Source: Arenicola marina
Lineage: Eukaryota; Annelida; Polychaeta; Arenicolidae
Direction of reading: 5' to 3'
NCBI GenBank assembly: GCA_964019135.1
Contig: OZ025258.1
Location: 11,365,961 to 11,429,960 of the forward strand
DNA length: 64,000 nt
The first letter of the stretch is position 1. Each line of letters begins with the position of its first letter. Position numbers and translations under genes: made by a program. The notes beneath the pieces were generated by a model. The model searched no databases and was not told the DNA's origin. It saw only the letters and a program-made list of their open reading frames with translations. This document shows positions 21,962 through 31,305 of this stretch, one piece after another.

Positions 21962-22210
21962 CTCTAGCCCATTCCGTACCCTCAGGATCGAAACCCAGCA
22001 GATGCGAGCCCCGCAGGATGCGAATGGTTTGCAGTATGGCAGTGATCGTGGCTTTTTCTAACTCAGTAGTTAGGTGGCTGACAATTCGTCCTAATCTTTG
22101 GACGATAAGAGGCAGAACCACCACTCCCAAGTTGTACCGATACGTCATGTAATTCTCGTATATACCAAGTTCTTGAAGACCGGCTTTCAGTTCGCTAAGG
22201 GTGGTTGCTT
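21962..22210 (-). CDS. Helical-protein cluster gene 3, exon 3 (ELGI helix exon)
   Basis: This 249-nt exon lies between a TTTTGTAG acceptor and a GTATGT donor (21961), with phase 1 on both sides. It encodes EATTLSELKAGLQELGIYEN and on through YMTYRYNLGVVVLPLIVQRL, GRIVSHLTTELEKA to GFDPEGTEWAR. The segment GLQELGIYENYM recalls the GLxxFxxYLxYL helix of interleukin-6 and the general GLxxYxxLL pattern of long-chain helical cytokines. That likeness is by eye only. The ELGI core, its distance from the acceptor and the following tyrosines are shared with 18355-18635 and 27365-27513. Two long amphipathic helices are likely. Confidence 0.65.
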
Positions 22211-22647
22211 CTACAAAACATTTGTCATGCAATCCAACAGTAGTGAAAGATCACGGAAATCGCAAAATCGCGTTTCTTATGGCGCAATGTACTGAACAGC
22301 AAAGACAATAGATACCAGTGAAAAAATGATGATCTTCTCTTTCGCTGAACTCTTTAATTTACATGTCTCCTAATATCATAGCTACAGTATAGCGAGTTAC
22401 AATGTATGTAGACCCTATCAATGCTGAACGCCACAAAGCACATACGTACTTCAGCAGGCAATATATATGCGCCTACATAGCCAACCGCCGTAACTTCCTA
22501 CACAGATAAACGCGCCCCAACGCATATAAGCCAGCGTGTTCACATATAAATACGTGCATAATATATTAATAGTGTAAATGAAAAATGAAAAAAAGGTACC
22601 TAATATAAATGCCCATGGTAGGATATAGCTGATCTGAGCACACTTAC

Positions 22648-22865
22648 CGTTCAAACGACAGATGATTTTTTCTAGTTCCGTTGGCTCATAGATATCAAGG
22701 CCAACTTGACGCTTGTGAAGTTCCCTCTTGAAAGCTGGCGTCTCATAAGAAGAGGTAAAGAATACTGCAGCGCCGCGTCGGCAAGAATCGTTAAACTCTC
22801 GCAGTCACCATGACGACGCTTGTTTGCCCGGGTGAGCAAATCGAGACTTCCGGTTGGCCCGGCGT
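22648..22865 (-). pseudogene. Helical-protein cluster gene 3, exon 2, with a frameshift
   Basis: A TTTTACAG acceptor opens the exon, and phase 1 joins perfectly to the signal exon (G + AC = Asp). It encodes DAGPTGSLDLLTRANKRRHG, DCESLTILADAALQYSL in one frame. The sequence homologous to the sister exon 29414-29628 then continues in another frame: ETPAFKRELHKRQVGLDIYE, PTELEKIICRLN, up to a GTAAGT donor at 22647. Compared with the sister exon, about 7 nt are missing between the two parts. The length 218 nt leaves the exon in phase 0, whereas exon 3 needs phase 1. Either the gene is freshly broken, or one base is missing in the assembly. Read without correction, the frame stops at TAG inside the exon. 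Confidence 0.6.
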
Positions 22866-24080
22866 CTGTAAAATGGAACCGTGAGTTGTCGGTCAGAAGC
22901 CAGTGCAAGGGTACATCGATTTAAAAAAAAAGGGATGGCTGGTGGGAGAGAACAAATACGTGTGGTCAACCAAAAAACTACAATCCACCTTTTATTTGCA
23001 CTATACAATTCTGATATCATGCTACCGTTGGTCTCGTTGTATGGTATATCCTATACATGTGAAGAACTACTTCCAGATTGCAATACACCTTTCCAGGGAC
23101 AATTCTGACATTCACGTACGTGTTTCGGGTAACTCAGGATCGCCATGCAGGCGCTGCACAGTTGTAAACGTTGCACGCAAAAGGCGAGTACGGATTTAGA
23201 GCAGCATAATTTACACTGTTTATCAAGGTGTTTTCTTTAAAAAAATCTTTACTATCGAAGCCTATTATTCTAAAAATGACGAGAAGGCATTCAAGCCGAG
23301 AAAACAGCAGATACAAATGCCAACCGGCGAGTGTTTTACTGCGCTGTGTGAAGCAGGAAAGTGTCATATTGCCGGTTTGTTGATGTCATATACAGTGCGA
23401 AAATGAAGAGATTTCTGGAGCTTGGATGTATTAAAATCAAATTCAGGAATATACATTTTATGTGATCTGTACCCATTATAACTTGTTATAAAGCGATGAT
23501 ATGGGCCGGTGTGATATGTAGAAGTGCCCACGCAAGCGCGCAGCTATCCCCCTAATACAGAATACATGACAGGGGGAGGCATCTCCGCATGGACAATCCC
23601 GCATACCACACCGGTATACATTCTCTTCTCAAAGCGAATCTGATCGCACTCGCGTGACATGGGCCTTGTTGCGTAGCAACCAGAAGCTACCAGAGGATCA
23701 CAGGGATCACAGAGAGCACTTCAGACAGAACTGTTAAAATGTTCTTTATCTAGTGAAATATAAGCTCCCCTCGCGGTGGCGCTGCGCAAGCTCCGCTTTT
23801 ACCGTTGCTGTCGGCCGGGGGCAACGCTCAAAGCAGCTGTAATTTCTTACAACATTATAATTCTCAAGAATAAAACATAAAAATAACTGTGTATTTAATA
23901 CAGTAAAAATATCTTGTACCCTTTCGAAAGAGTTTTAATTGCGACTGAACTCTTTCTTGCCATCAACTGATACGGGTGTTATTAGAATTAGGTTGGGTCC
24001 CCGGCACTAATTTGTAAAAATGCTCCGCGCTGCCCTGGCAAGCATGTGAGAAAATGCATTGGGGAATTAGGCGACATATA
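22866..24080. other. Cluster gene 3 intron 1, left part
   Basis: No gene recognised. It lies between exon 2 and the 60-bp satellite within intron 1. Confidence 0.45.
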
Positions 24081-26455
24081 TCCCATGCACACTCAGACAT
24101 GAACGCTTTGCCCTTGGTACCACAACATGTTCTGACTGCACCCCATGCTCACCCAAACATAAACGCATTGCCTTTGGTACCACAGCATGTTCTGACTCCA
24201 CCCCATGCACACTCAAACATCAAGACATTGCCTTTGGTACCGAAGCGTGTTCTGACTCCACCCCATGCCCACTCAAACATAAAGGCATTGCCTTTGGTAC
24301 CACAGCATGTTCTGACTCCACCCCATGCCCACTCAAACATAAACGCATTGCCTTTGGTACCGCAGCATGTTCTGACTCCACCCCATGCTCACTCAAACAT
24401 AAACGCATTGCCTTTGGTACCACAGCATGTTCTGACTCCGCCCCATGCTCACTCAAACATAAAGGCATTGCCTTTGGTACCACAGCATGTTCTGACTCCA
24501 CCCCATGCTCACTCAAACATAAAGGCATTGCCTTTGGTACCACAGCATGTTCTGACTCCACCCCATGCTCACTCAAACATAAAGGCATTCCCTTTGGTAC
24601 CACATCATGTTCTGACTCCACCCCATGCTCACTCAAACATAAAGACATTCCCTTTGGTACCACAGCATGTTCTGACTCCACCCCATGCTCACTCAAACAT
24701 AAAGACATTGCCTTTGGTACCACAGCATGTTCTGACTCCACCCCATGCTCACTCAAACATAAACGCATTGCCTTTGGTACCACAGCATGTTCTGACTCCA
24801 CCCCATGCTCACTCAAACATAAAGGCATTCCCTTTGGTACCACAGCGTGTTCTGACTCCACCCCATGCTCACTCAAACATAAACGCATTGCCTTTGGTAC
24901 CACAGCGTGTTCTGACTCCACCCCATGCTCACTCAAACATAAACGCATTGCCTTTGGTACCACATCATGTTCTGACTCCACCCCATGCTCACTCAAACAT
25001 AAAGGCATTCCCTTTGGTACCACAGCATGTTCTGACTCCACCCCATGCTCACTCAAACATAAAGACATTGCCTTTGGTACCACAGCATGTTCTGACTCCA
25101 CCCCATGCTCACTCAAACATAAACGCATTGCCTTTGGTACCACAGCATGTTCTGACTCCACCCCATGCTCACTCAAACATAAAGGCATTGCCTTTGGTAC
25201 CACATCATGTTCTGACTCCACCCCATGCTCACTCAAACATAAAGGCATTGCCTTTGGTACCACAGCATGTTCTGACTCCACCCCATGCCCACTCAAACAT
25301 AAAGGCACTGCCTTTGGTACCACAGCATGTTCTGGCTCCACCCCATGCTCACTCAAACATAAAGGCACTGCCTTTGGTACCACAGCATGTTCTGACTCCA
25401 CCCCATGCACACTCAAACATAAAGGCATTGCCTTTGGTACCACAGCATGTTCTGACCACCCCATGCTCACTCAAACATAAAGGCATTGCCTTTGGTACCG
25501 AAGCGTGTTCTGGCTCCACCCCATACTCACTCAAACCTTAACGCATTGCCTTTGGTACCACAGCGTGTTCTGACTCCACCCCATGCTCACTCAAACATAA
25601 AGACATTGCCTTTGGTACCACAGCGTGTTCTGGCTCCACCCCATGCTCACTCAAACATAAAGGCATTGCCTTTGGTACCACAGCGTGTTCTGGCTCCACC
25701 CCATGCTCACTCAAACATAAAGACATTGCCTTTGGTACCACAGCGTGTTCTGGCTCCACCCCATGCTCACTCAAACATAAAGGCATTGCCTTTGGTACCA
25801 CAGCATGTTCTGACCACCCCATGCTCACTCAAACATAAAGGCATTGCCTTTGGTACCGAAGCGTGTTCTGGCTCCACCCCATACTCACTCAAACCTTAAC
25901 GCATTGCCTTTGGTACCACAGCGTGTTCTGACTCCACCCCATGCTCACTCAAACATAAAGACATTGCCTTTGGTACCACAGCGTGTTCTGGCTCCACCCC
26001 ATGCTCACTCAAACATAAAGGCATTGCCTTTGGTACCACAGCGTGTTCTGGCTCCACCCCATGCTCACTCAAACATAAAGACATTGCCTTTGGTACCACA
26101 GCGTGTTCTGGCTCCACCCCATGCTCACTCAAACATAAAGGCATTGCCTTTGGTACCACAGCGTGTTCTGACTCCACCCCATGCTCACTCAAACATAAAG
26201 GCATTGCCTTTGGTACCACAGCATGTTCTGACTCCACCCCATGCTCACTCAAACATAAACGCACTGCCTTTGGTACCACAGCATGTTCTGACTCCACCCC
26301 ATGCACACTCAAACATAAAGGCATTGCCTTTGGTACCACAGCATGTTCTGACTCCACCCCATGCACACTCAAACATAAAGGCATTGCCTTTGGTACCACA
26401 GCATGTTCTGACTCCACCCCATGCTCACTCAAACAGAGACGCATTGCCTTTGGCA
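24081..26455. repeat. 60-bp satellite array, about 40 copies
   Basis: Head-to-tail copies of CATTGCCTTTGGTACCACAG / CATGTTCTGACTCCACCCCA / TGCTCACTCAAACATAAAGG, nearly all exactly 60 bp. The right part contains a higher-order repeat. Block 25441-25798 (six units, 358 bp because one unit lacks 2 bp) is repeated as 25799-26156 with the same diagnostic variants (CTGACCACCCC, GAAGCGTG, CCATACTC, AACCTTAACG). A weaker 360-bp periodicity links 24601-24780 with 24961-25140. Long open frames of 495, 416, 208 and 206 codons run on both strands only because 60 is a multiple of three. It lies in intron 1 of cluster gene 3. Confidence 0.97.
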
Positions 26456-26689
26456 CAACAGGCTCGCTGACCTTACCCCCGTACATGTTCGAACGACAGT
26501 GGGATTTAGGTAACAAATGGCACCTGAGGCGGATCCCGGAATGTGCTAAAGGGGTTTAAAGGGGGGGGGGGGGGGATTTTTGCGACCCGCAAATGTATGT
26601 ATATTAAGTTTTTTTTCTCGTAGACCTAAAATTAATATCCTATTCCACTCCCCGTCGTGACGTCATAGCTTTAAATAAACTGAACTTAC

Positions 26690-26735
26690 CGGCGCCGAGA
26701 GCGACAAGGAGACACAGCAGGAAACCCACGTCCAT
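26690..26735 (-). CDS. Helical-protein cluster gene 3, signal-peptide exon
   Basis: ATG at 26733-26735 opens MDVGFLLCLLVALGA, a compact hydrophobic signal peptide, followed at once by a perfect GTAAGT donor (26684-26689) in phase 1. The exon at 22865 continues it as Asp-Ala-Gly-Pro, so the predicted cleavage zone falls at the exon junction. With exons 22648-22865, 21962-22210 and 19959-20071 this makes a secreted protein of roughly 207 residues if the exon 2 frameshift is ignored. The palindromic MITE at 26792-26909 lies only 57 bp upstream of the start codon, in what should be the promoter or 5' untranslated region. The family is unknown. Confidence 0.7.
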
Positions 26736-26791
26736 CGTTGTTTCTGTACGGTTGAGCCGGTCACCTTGCCCTGTCTATGTCCTCTGTGCTT

Positions 26792-26909
26792 GATTTCACG
26801 AACGTACTTAAGCTGACTACGGAGCTTAGTTGACTAAAGTTACAATATTAATGACGGGCGATTTTAGTCGCCTAAGCCCCGTAGCCGGCTAAACCATGTA
26901 CGTGAAATT
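26792..26909. mobile_element. Palindromic MITE (TTTCACGTACATAG family), intact copy
   Basis: The arms GATTTCACGAACGTACTTAA...GGAGCTTAGT and ACTAAGCC-type right arm TTTAGTCGCCTAAGCCCCGT, AGCCGGCTAA, ACGTGAAAT are reverse complements. The whole 118 bp could fold into one hairpin. Other copies are at 20167-20581 (interrupted) and 53287-53415. Confidence 0.8.
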
Positions 26910-27364
26910 TGAACACCGGACCAGATGTGGTCGATATGATACTCACAAAGGGTAATGTCGCTGCTATAATAGGTATCAAATTATGTTGCGCGGTTACATA
27001 ATAGACGTACAGCCAATGATGTAATAATGGCATTTGTGATCCTATGATCTATGGCACATCGTTAATGACACCATGAAAAGTTTATTGTGTTTTTTCCCAT
27101 GCATGAATTGGAAAGTCACAATCTAGATATAATTGTGTGATGTGTTTTAGGCTGTGGATGTGTTTTGGGCTGTGGATGTGTTTTGGCTTGTGGATGTCTT
27201 TTAGGGGTTATTACTCAGGGGAGCTAGGCTGGGCCTAGGCTTTAAAGAGAACAGTATTGTTGAAGGATCATTATTGTCCCAGAGCGGGTCATTATATTTC
27301 CGTCCCAATAATGACCCACCAAGGGAACATAATACCCTGATGCTTACGTGTGCCATATTTAGTA
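26910..27364. other. Spacer between cluster genes 2 and 3
   Basis: It contains three short copies of a GTGTTTTGGGCTGTGGAT-like unit at about 27140-27200 and, at 27270-27345, an inverted fragment of the dispersed repeat seen at 14752 and 21515 (TGACCCGCTCTGGGACAATA on the minus strand). No gene. Confidence 0.5.
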
Positions 27365-27513
27365 CTAGCTGTGAATCCCAGCGTTAGGAGAACGCTGTGC
27401 TCTGCTCTGGGCAGCGGCGATATAGCACGCAAGAGTAGACGCGTAGACGAATAACTTGTTGAGGATACCAAGTTCTTCTGCCACGCTGATAACTTCTTCA
27501 ATACGCGCAACGG
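27365..27513 (-). pseudogene. Helical-protein cluster gene 2, ELGI exon, truncated
   Basis: After a TTCGGCAG acceptor the frame reads AVARIEEVISVAEELGILNK, LFVYA, nearly the same as gene 4 (18355-18635). It then loses similarity and stops after 48 residues (STLACYIAAAQ... to TAG). The dispersed repeat fragment at 27270-27345 lies just beyond, so an insertion or deletion probably removed the rest. The entry phase fits the donor of 27954-28031. Confidence 0.55.
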
Positions 27514-27953
27514 CTGCCGAAGGAATATATCTATACTATTTTTTAGTTATATGGCAAAGATATATGGCAAAAACTGTCGTTGAACCACAACCAACTATAG
27601 TTATGGCCCATGCAGCACTGGCCCTTCAACCCACCCCTACCTCGCTTGCCCCAAAGCGCAACAGACTTCCCCTGTCAATTAGTATTATCATATATATATG
27701 TGAAAAATAAAAAAAAAAGATTATCACAAATTGAAATGAAACAGGAAAGTAAAAACGTCCATCTTGTTCTTGACTCTGACCGGAAACGGAAAGAGCTAGT
27801 CCCTGATTGGTTGATATACAATGTATGACTAAAAGCCGTGAGACCTATGGTTCGGTCGTACAAAGATAACCGATAATCGACTACTCCCCATAAATACGTG
27901 TTTACGTTGCAAAAACTCCTCGTCTCCATGTATCTCCATGTATCCGTTCTGAC

Positions 27954-28031
27954 CGGCTAAACGGCATGCGATATCACGAACTTCCCTGGCGTCATTCCAT
28001 CTCTTCCGGTGACCGCTGTGTAATATGCCAC
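27954..28031 (-). CDS. Helical-protein cluster gene 2, helix-A exon
   Basis: A 78-nt exon between a TCAACAG acceptor and a GTCAGA donor (27953), phase 1 on both sides. It encodes GILHSGHRKRWNDAREVRDI, ACRLA. It is the counterpart of 19596-19676, with conserved NDA, VRD and CR at the same spacing. No signal exon was found upstream. Together with the truncated exon at 27365-27513 this copy is probably not functional. Confidence 0.5.
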
Positions 28032-28332
28032 CTGTTGATCATCAAACCTGGAAGTAAATAACCCGCAAACCAAGATGAACTAGGTCGGAAGCGAACCAAA
28101 TCTGTTATAATCACTATTGAACTAGTGGTATTATTCGTCTTTCAATATCACTACGCCAAACAAATAAGCTATGCTATTATTAAACCTCGTACGTGCCTTC
28201 GTATTTGTTATGTCTCAATACCACTATGCCAACGGTGCCATAGCTGTGAAAGCAGAACATTTGACGAGTGTTTTTTATCCAGCAAAACAGAGAGAAATAT
28301 CTGTCAGTGAATTGTCTGAATTAGGGTAGTGC

Positions 28333-28491
28333 CAGGGGCAGAGTCAGGATCCGGACCCTCCCCCCCCCCCCCACACACACTTTTTTAAGGAAGAATGCCG
28401 TCGCAATTTTGTTCAGAGCCCCCTCTCGCGGTCACAAGTTCGGACCCCCCCCCCCCCCCCCCCTCCTGTCTAATTCCTGGATCAGCCCCTG
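28333..28491. mobile_element. MITE, CAGGGGCGGATC family, C-tract copy
   Basis: The ends CAGGGGCAGAGTCAGGATCC and TCCTGGATCAGCCCCTG are inverted. Two C tracts (about 28361-28373 and 28445-28463) bound the middle. No coding content. Confidence 0.65.
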
Positions 28492-28844
28492 CGTATAAAG
28501 TTACAACGGGATTTTCATTACGAGGTACGCTTGGGATTTGGGATTCTTTTGATGTATGTGTTAGTTCAGTTAAATGCGCGAGTATTAAGTGCGCAATAGA
28601 TTAAATGGCATGTGATGCTGCATACGTACATGTTTTATTCAGACTGGTATATCTCACGAGGGAAAGTGTTGCCTTCTTGTTTACTACGTCATCAAGATTC
28701 GGATATGGCTACCGAGGCTTGCCTTTTAACAAGAATGTGTTAGCGATCACACGCTGTTAACCTGAGAGCATTACAACGGTTGAACAGCATATATACTGCG
28801 TAGGGAGAGAAAAAAAAATGGGCTCATTTCTTCGGTAGCACGGT

Positions 28845-29150
28845 ATATCCCTGCCGTAACCCGAATACGCACATTAGACATCGGTACACCGCCCGGCACT
28901 TCTTTCACCCGGGTTTGGGTGCGCGCGCATCCATTCGGTATGCCGATGTGCCCCGTTCAAAGAAGCACGGGGCATTCGGGAGAAGATGGCAGCTGATGGA
29001 CAAGGTGATGAGAGTAGGATGGTTCATGTGCCCCCACGTGCACCGGATGAGAACGGTGTGTGCATTTCATTGGCATATCCCTATCGGCACACCCGGAAGT
29101 TCCCTGTCACGAGTTGCGGGTCTCGGGCGAGATACCGAACCCGGGCTTAA
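28845..29150 (+). mobile_element. About 333-bp MITE family, copy 1
   Basis: Shares CGAATACGCACATTA, ACCGCCCGGCACTTCTTTCA, GGTGCGCGCGCATCCATTC, GGTATGCCGATGTGCCCCGT, GGGCATTCGGGAGAAGATGG and CCTATCGGCA with 37158-37492 (inverted) and 60160-60503. The terminal GGGCGCATTTCTTTGG is missing here, so the ends are lost. The 114-codon frame inside is a shadow. Confidence 0.75.
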
Positions 29151-29413
29151 TTCTCCCCGGATATCAACAATTTTGCCGCAACGATTGGGATGGCCCCATC
29201 CAGTTATTAGGCTAATTATGCCATACCAGCAGTTGGTCAAAGCGTATAGTCGTCATTGATGTAGCACGCCGCCCACCCCTTCCCCCACAGCATCAACCCC
29301 CCACTTCTATGGTGCATTTCGTCGTGCCCCCTCCCTCACCCTCCCCGTCCCATAATGCCCGATAACCTCCTACACCTATGTTCAGGGGAGGGGGAAGGGG
29401 GGATACCTTTGAG

Positions 29414-29628
29414 CTAATTCTCATGCAGTAATTCCATTGGATCGTATACATTTAGGCCAAATGTACGTTCGCTCTCATCTCTCAAAGGCCAAGGGGTATA
29501 TCTAAAAGGATTGTTGTTTAAATCATAGGTGAGAACCTTGCCTGCGAGTCTCGCCAACTTCTCGCAGTCCCCGTGGCGACGTTGCAAGCTGCAAGTGAGC
29601 AGATCGAGACTTCCGGCGGGCCCCGCGT
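29414..29628 (-). pseudogene. Helical-protein cluster gene 1, exon 2
   Basis: A CCATCCACAG acceptor with the same phase as gene 3 exon 2 opens DAGPAGSLDLLTCSLQRRHG, DCEKLARLAGKVLTYDL, and on to FGLNVYDPMELLHEN, then TAG. It matches 22648-22865 along its whole length (AGPxGSLDLLT, RRHGDCExL, GLxxYxPxEL). This copy has no frameshift, but it meets a stop where gene 3 has its GTAAGT donor, and no following exon was found. It is either a truncated relative or a gene piece. Upstream (29629-33000) I found no convincing signal exon. Confidence 0.55.
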
Positions 29629-30955
29629 CTGTGGATGGGAACCGTGGGACGTGTTACTCAATGATGTTACTACAATAAGGTAGTCATACAGGATTTTTTT
29701 TTTAATAATATAATAAACGGATTGTTTTGCAGAATTGACCAGGACCCCTTTTTCGATCTGCTTCATTGTCATCTTTTCACGTATTGCGCACGTACCCACA
29801 AATCCGTCGAAAAATAGACTGCAAACAAACTCGCTATCCTCGACAAAGGGATTTATTACTTAGGACATACTTAGCCACAAATCCGTCAAAACCAAAGCCA
29901 CAAAAGACACACAAAAAGGAAATGCATACTGAATCATTGTGCGATCGAGTCAACTAGTGATGAACGAAGTTTTCGGCTTCGTTGGTTCGACCTTTTGCGT
30001 GCTCAATGGATGGAATTCACTGTCTTGCTTCGATCCATGCACTCAAATCATGGCAGGAAGCTGAACAATTTACTCGGGTAATCTTGTAATTCCTCGAGGT
30101 TCTGAAGATGGAAGGCCTTCAAATTACAGTAATGGGGTTGTTAGCCCTTGGACAATAGAACAATAAATGGTGAAAATTGCAGCCAGGGTTGTAAAGATGG
30201 CATAATGATGCGCTGGGTACAGGGTGTCGGTTGCCGGCCTCCGTATTTACTTAATTACCACATAGGAGCCGAAGCCACTGCTAAGGTTTAGTCAACCGGT
30301 AATTGAGTGTTTACTGCCCTACAAGCAGACCCGAGGTGGGAGAGGGCAGGATATAGAGTTGGCATCCCATACAAAGTGGTTCTTAAGGGGTGTATTATCA
30401 ATGGTCATCGCAAGCCTCCTTGACCCTAATTGCAATATAATTGCCCGTAATGTCGCATGGTTAGGGCCTCTACACACTGGACGCGCCCGCGCCCTCGCCA
30501 ACGCCAGCCTGTATTTTGTGCACACACTGGAAGCGCCATGCAGCGCTGCGTGGGGCACGACCTTGAACTTTATTTCACCAGACGATCAAACAGTACCCAC
30601 GAGCCTCACAAATGGTTGAGGAATGAGCGCGCTGAAGACATTACGGGGTCATTACGGCTAGCGTTGGGAGAGGTGGTGGGGGGGGGGACCATCGCTAGGT
30701 CCAGGAGGTTACGAATAGTGATGATGAGCGGTTCGGTCATTACTTTCATTTGATGCGCGAAGAGTTTGTTGAATTGCTAGAAACAGTCGGGCCAAAAACA
30801 TATATACAAGCAAATGACCACTAAGAAGCAGCTTTTGTCCAGAACAGCGGCTGGCCATATATTATTTATATTGTTGCCATCTAGACAATGGAGTTGCATC
30901 CATGCTGCTCTTGAAAGGAGTCAGACTAAATACGACTCAGTTTTGTGATTGGTCA
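29629..30955. other. Gene-free stretch
   Basis: No recognised gene or repeat. Frames of 79-98 codons near 30319-30753 lack domains and overlap on both strands. Confidence 0.5.
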
Positions 30956-31095
30956 CAGGGGCGGATCTAGGGAGGGGGGGGGGGGTTACGGGGGACAATA
31001 CGCCGTTAAAGTGTCCGAGCACCGCCCCCCCCACCGGTCGCAAGTTTTCAGAGAGCAACCTCCCCCCCCTTGGCAAATTCCTAGATCCGGCCCTG
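30956..31095. mobile_element. MITE, CAGGGGCGGATC family, with target duplication
   Basis: The ends CAGGGGCGGATCTAG (left) and CTAGATCCGGCCCTG (right) are inverted repeats with one mismatch. GGTCA flanks both sides (30951-30955 and 31096-31100). A G tract follows the left end and C tracts precede the right end, so the inside can also pair. About 140 bp, no coding content. Confidence 0.8.
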
Positions 31096-31271
31096 GGTCA
31101 CATATGAAGCGGCTCACCGCAGGGCGCCTTGAAATTAGCAACGTTTCTATTTCTCACTGTTGCAGCGAGGCTTGGCACGCGTCATGCTGCACTGCAGGGC
31201 TGCGCGGCGCGTCCAGTGTGTGGGGTGTCATTGCGGGCGCGGGCGATTTACACGCGGGCGATTTAAAAATG

Positions 31272-31273
31272 TT

Positions 31274-31304
<31 letters not shown>

Positions 31305-31305
31305 A
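31272..31305. repeat. GCGGGC hexanucleotide microsatellite
   Basis: Six or so tandem copies of GCGGGC produce alternating Arg-Ala frames on both strands. It is not coding. Confidence 0.9.

Noticed and set aside
24054..26516. Reading frames of 495, 416, 208, 206 and 137 codons on both strands
   Set aside because: They are produced by a 60-bp tandem unit without stops in several frames. Units differ at all codon positions, and a 2-bp deletion shifts the frame without consequence.
28915..29259. 114-codon frame, with cysteine- and histidine-rich segments
   Set aside because: It lies in a MITE whose other copies (37158, 60160) do not keep the frame.
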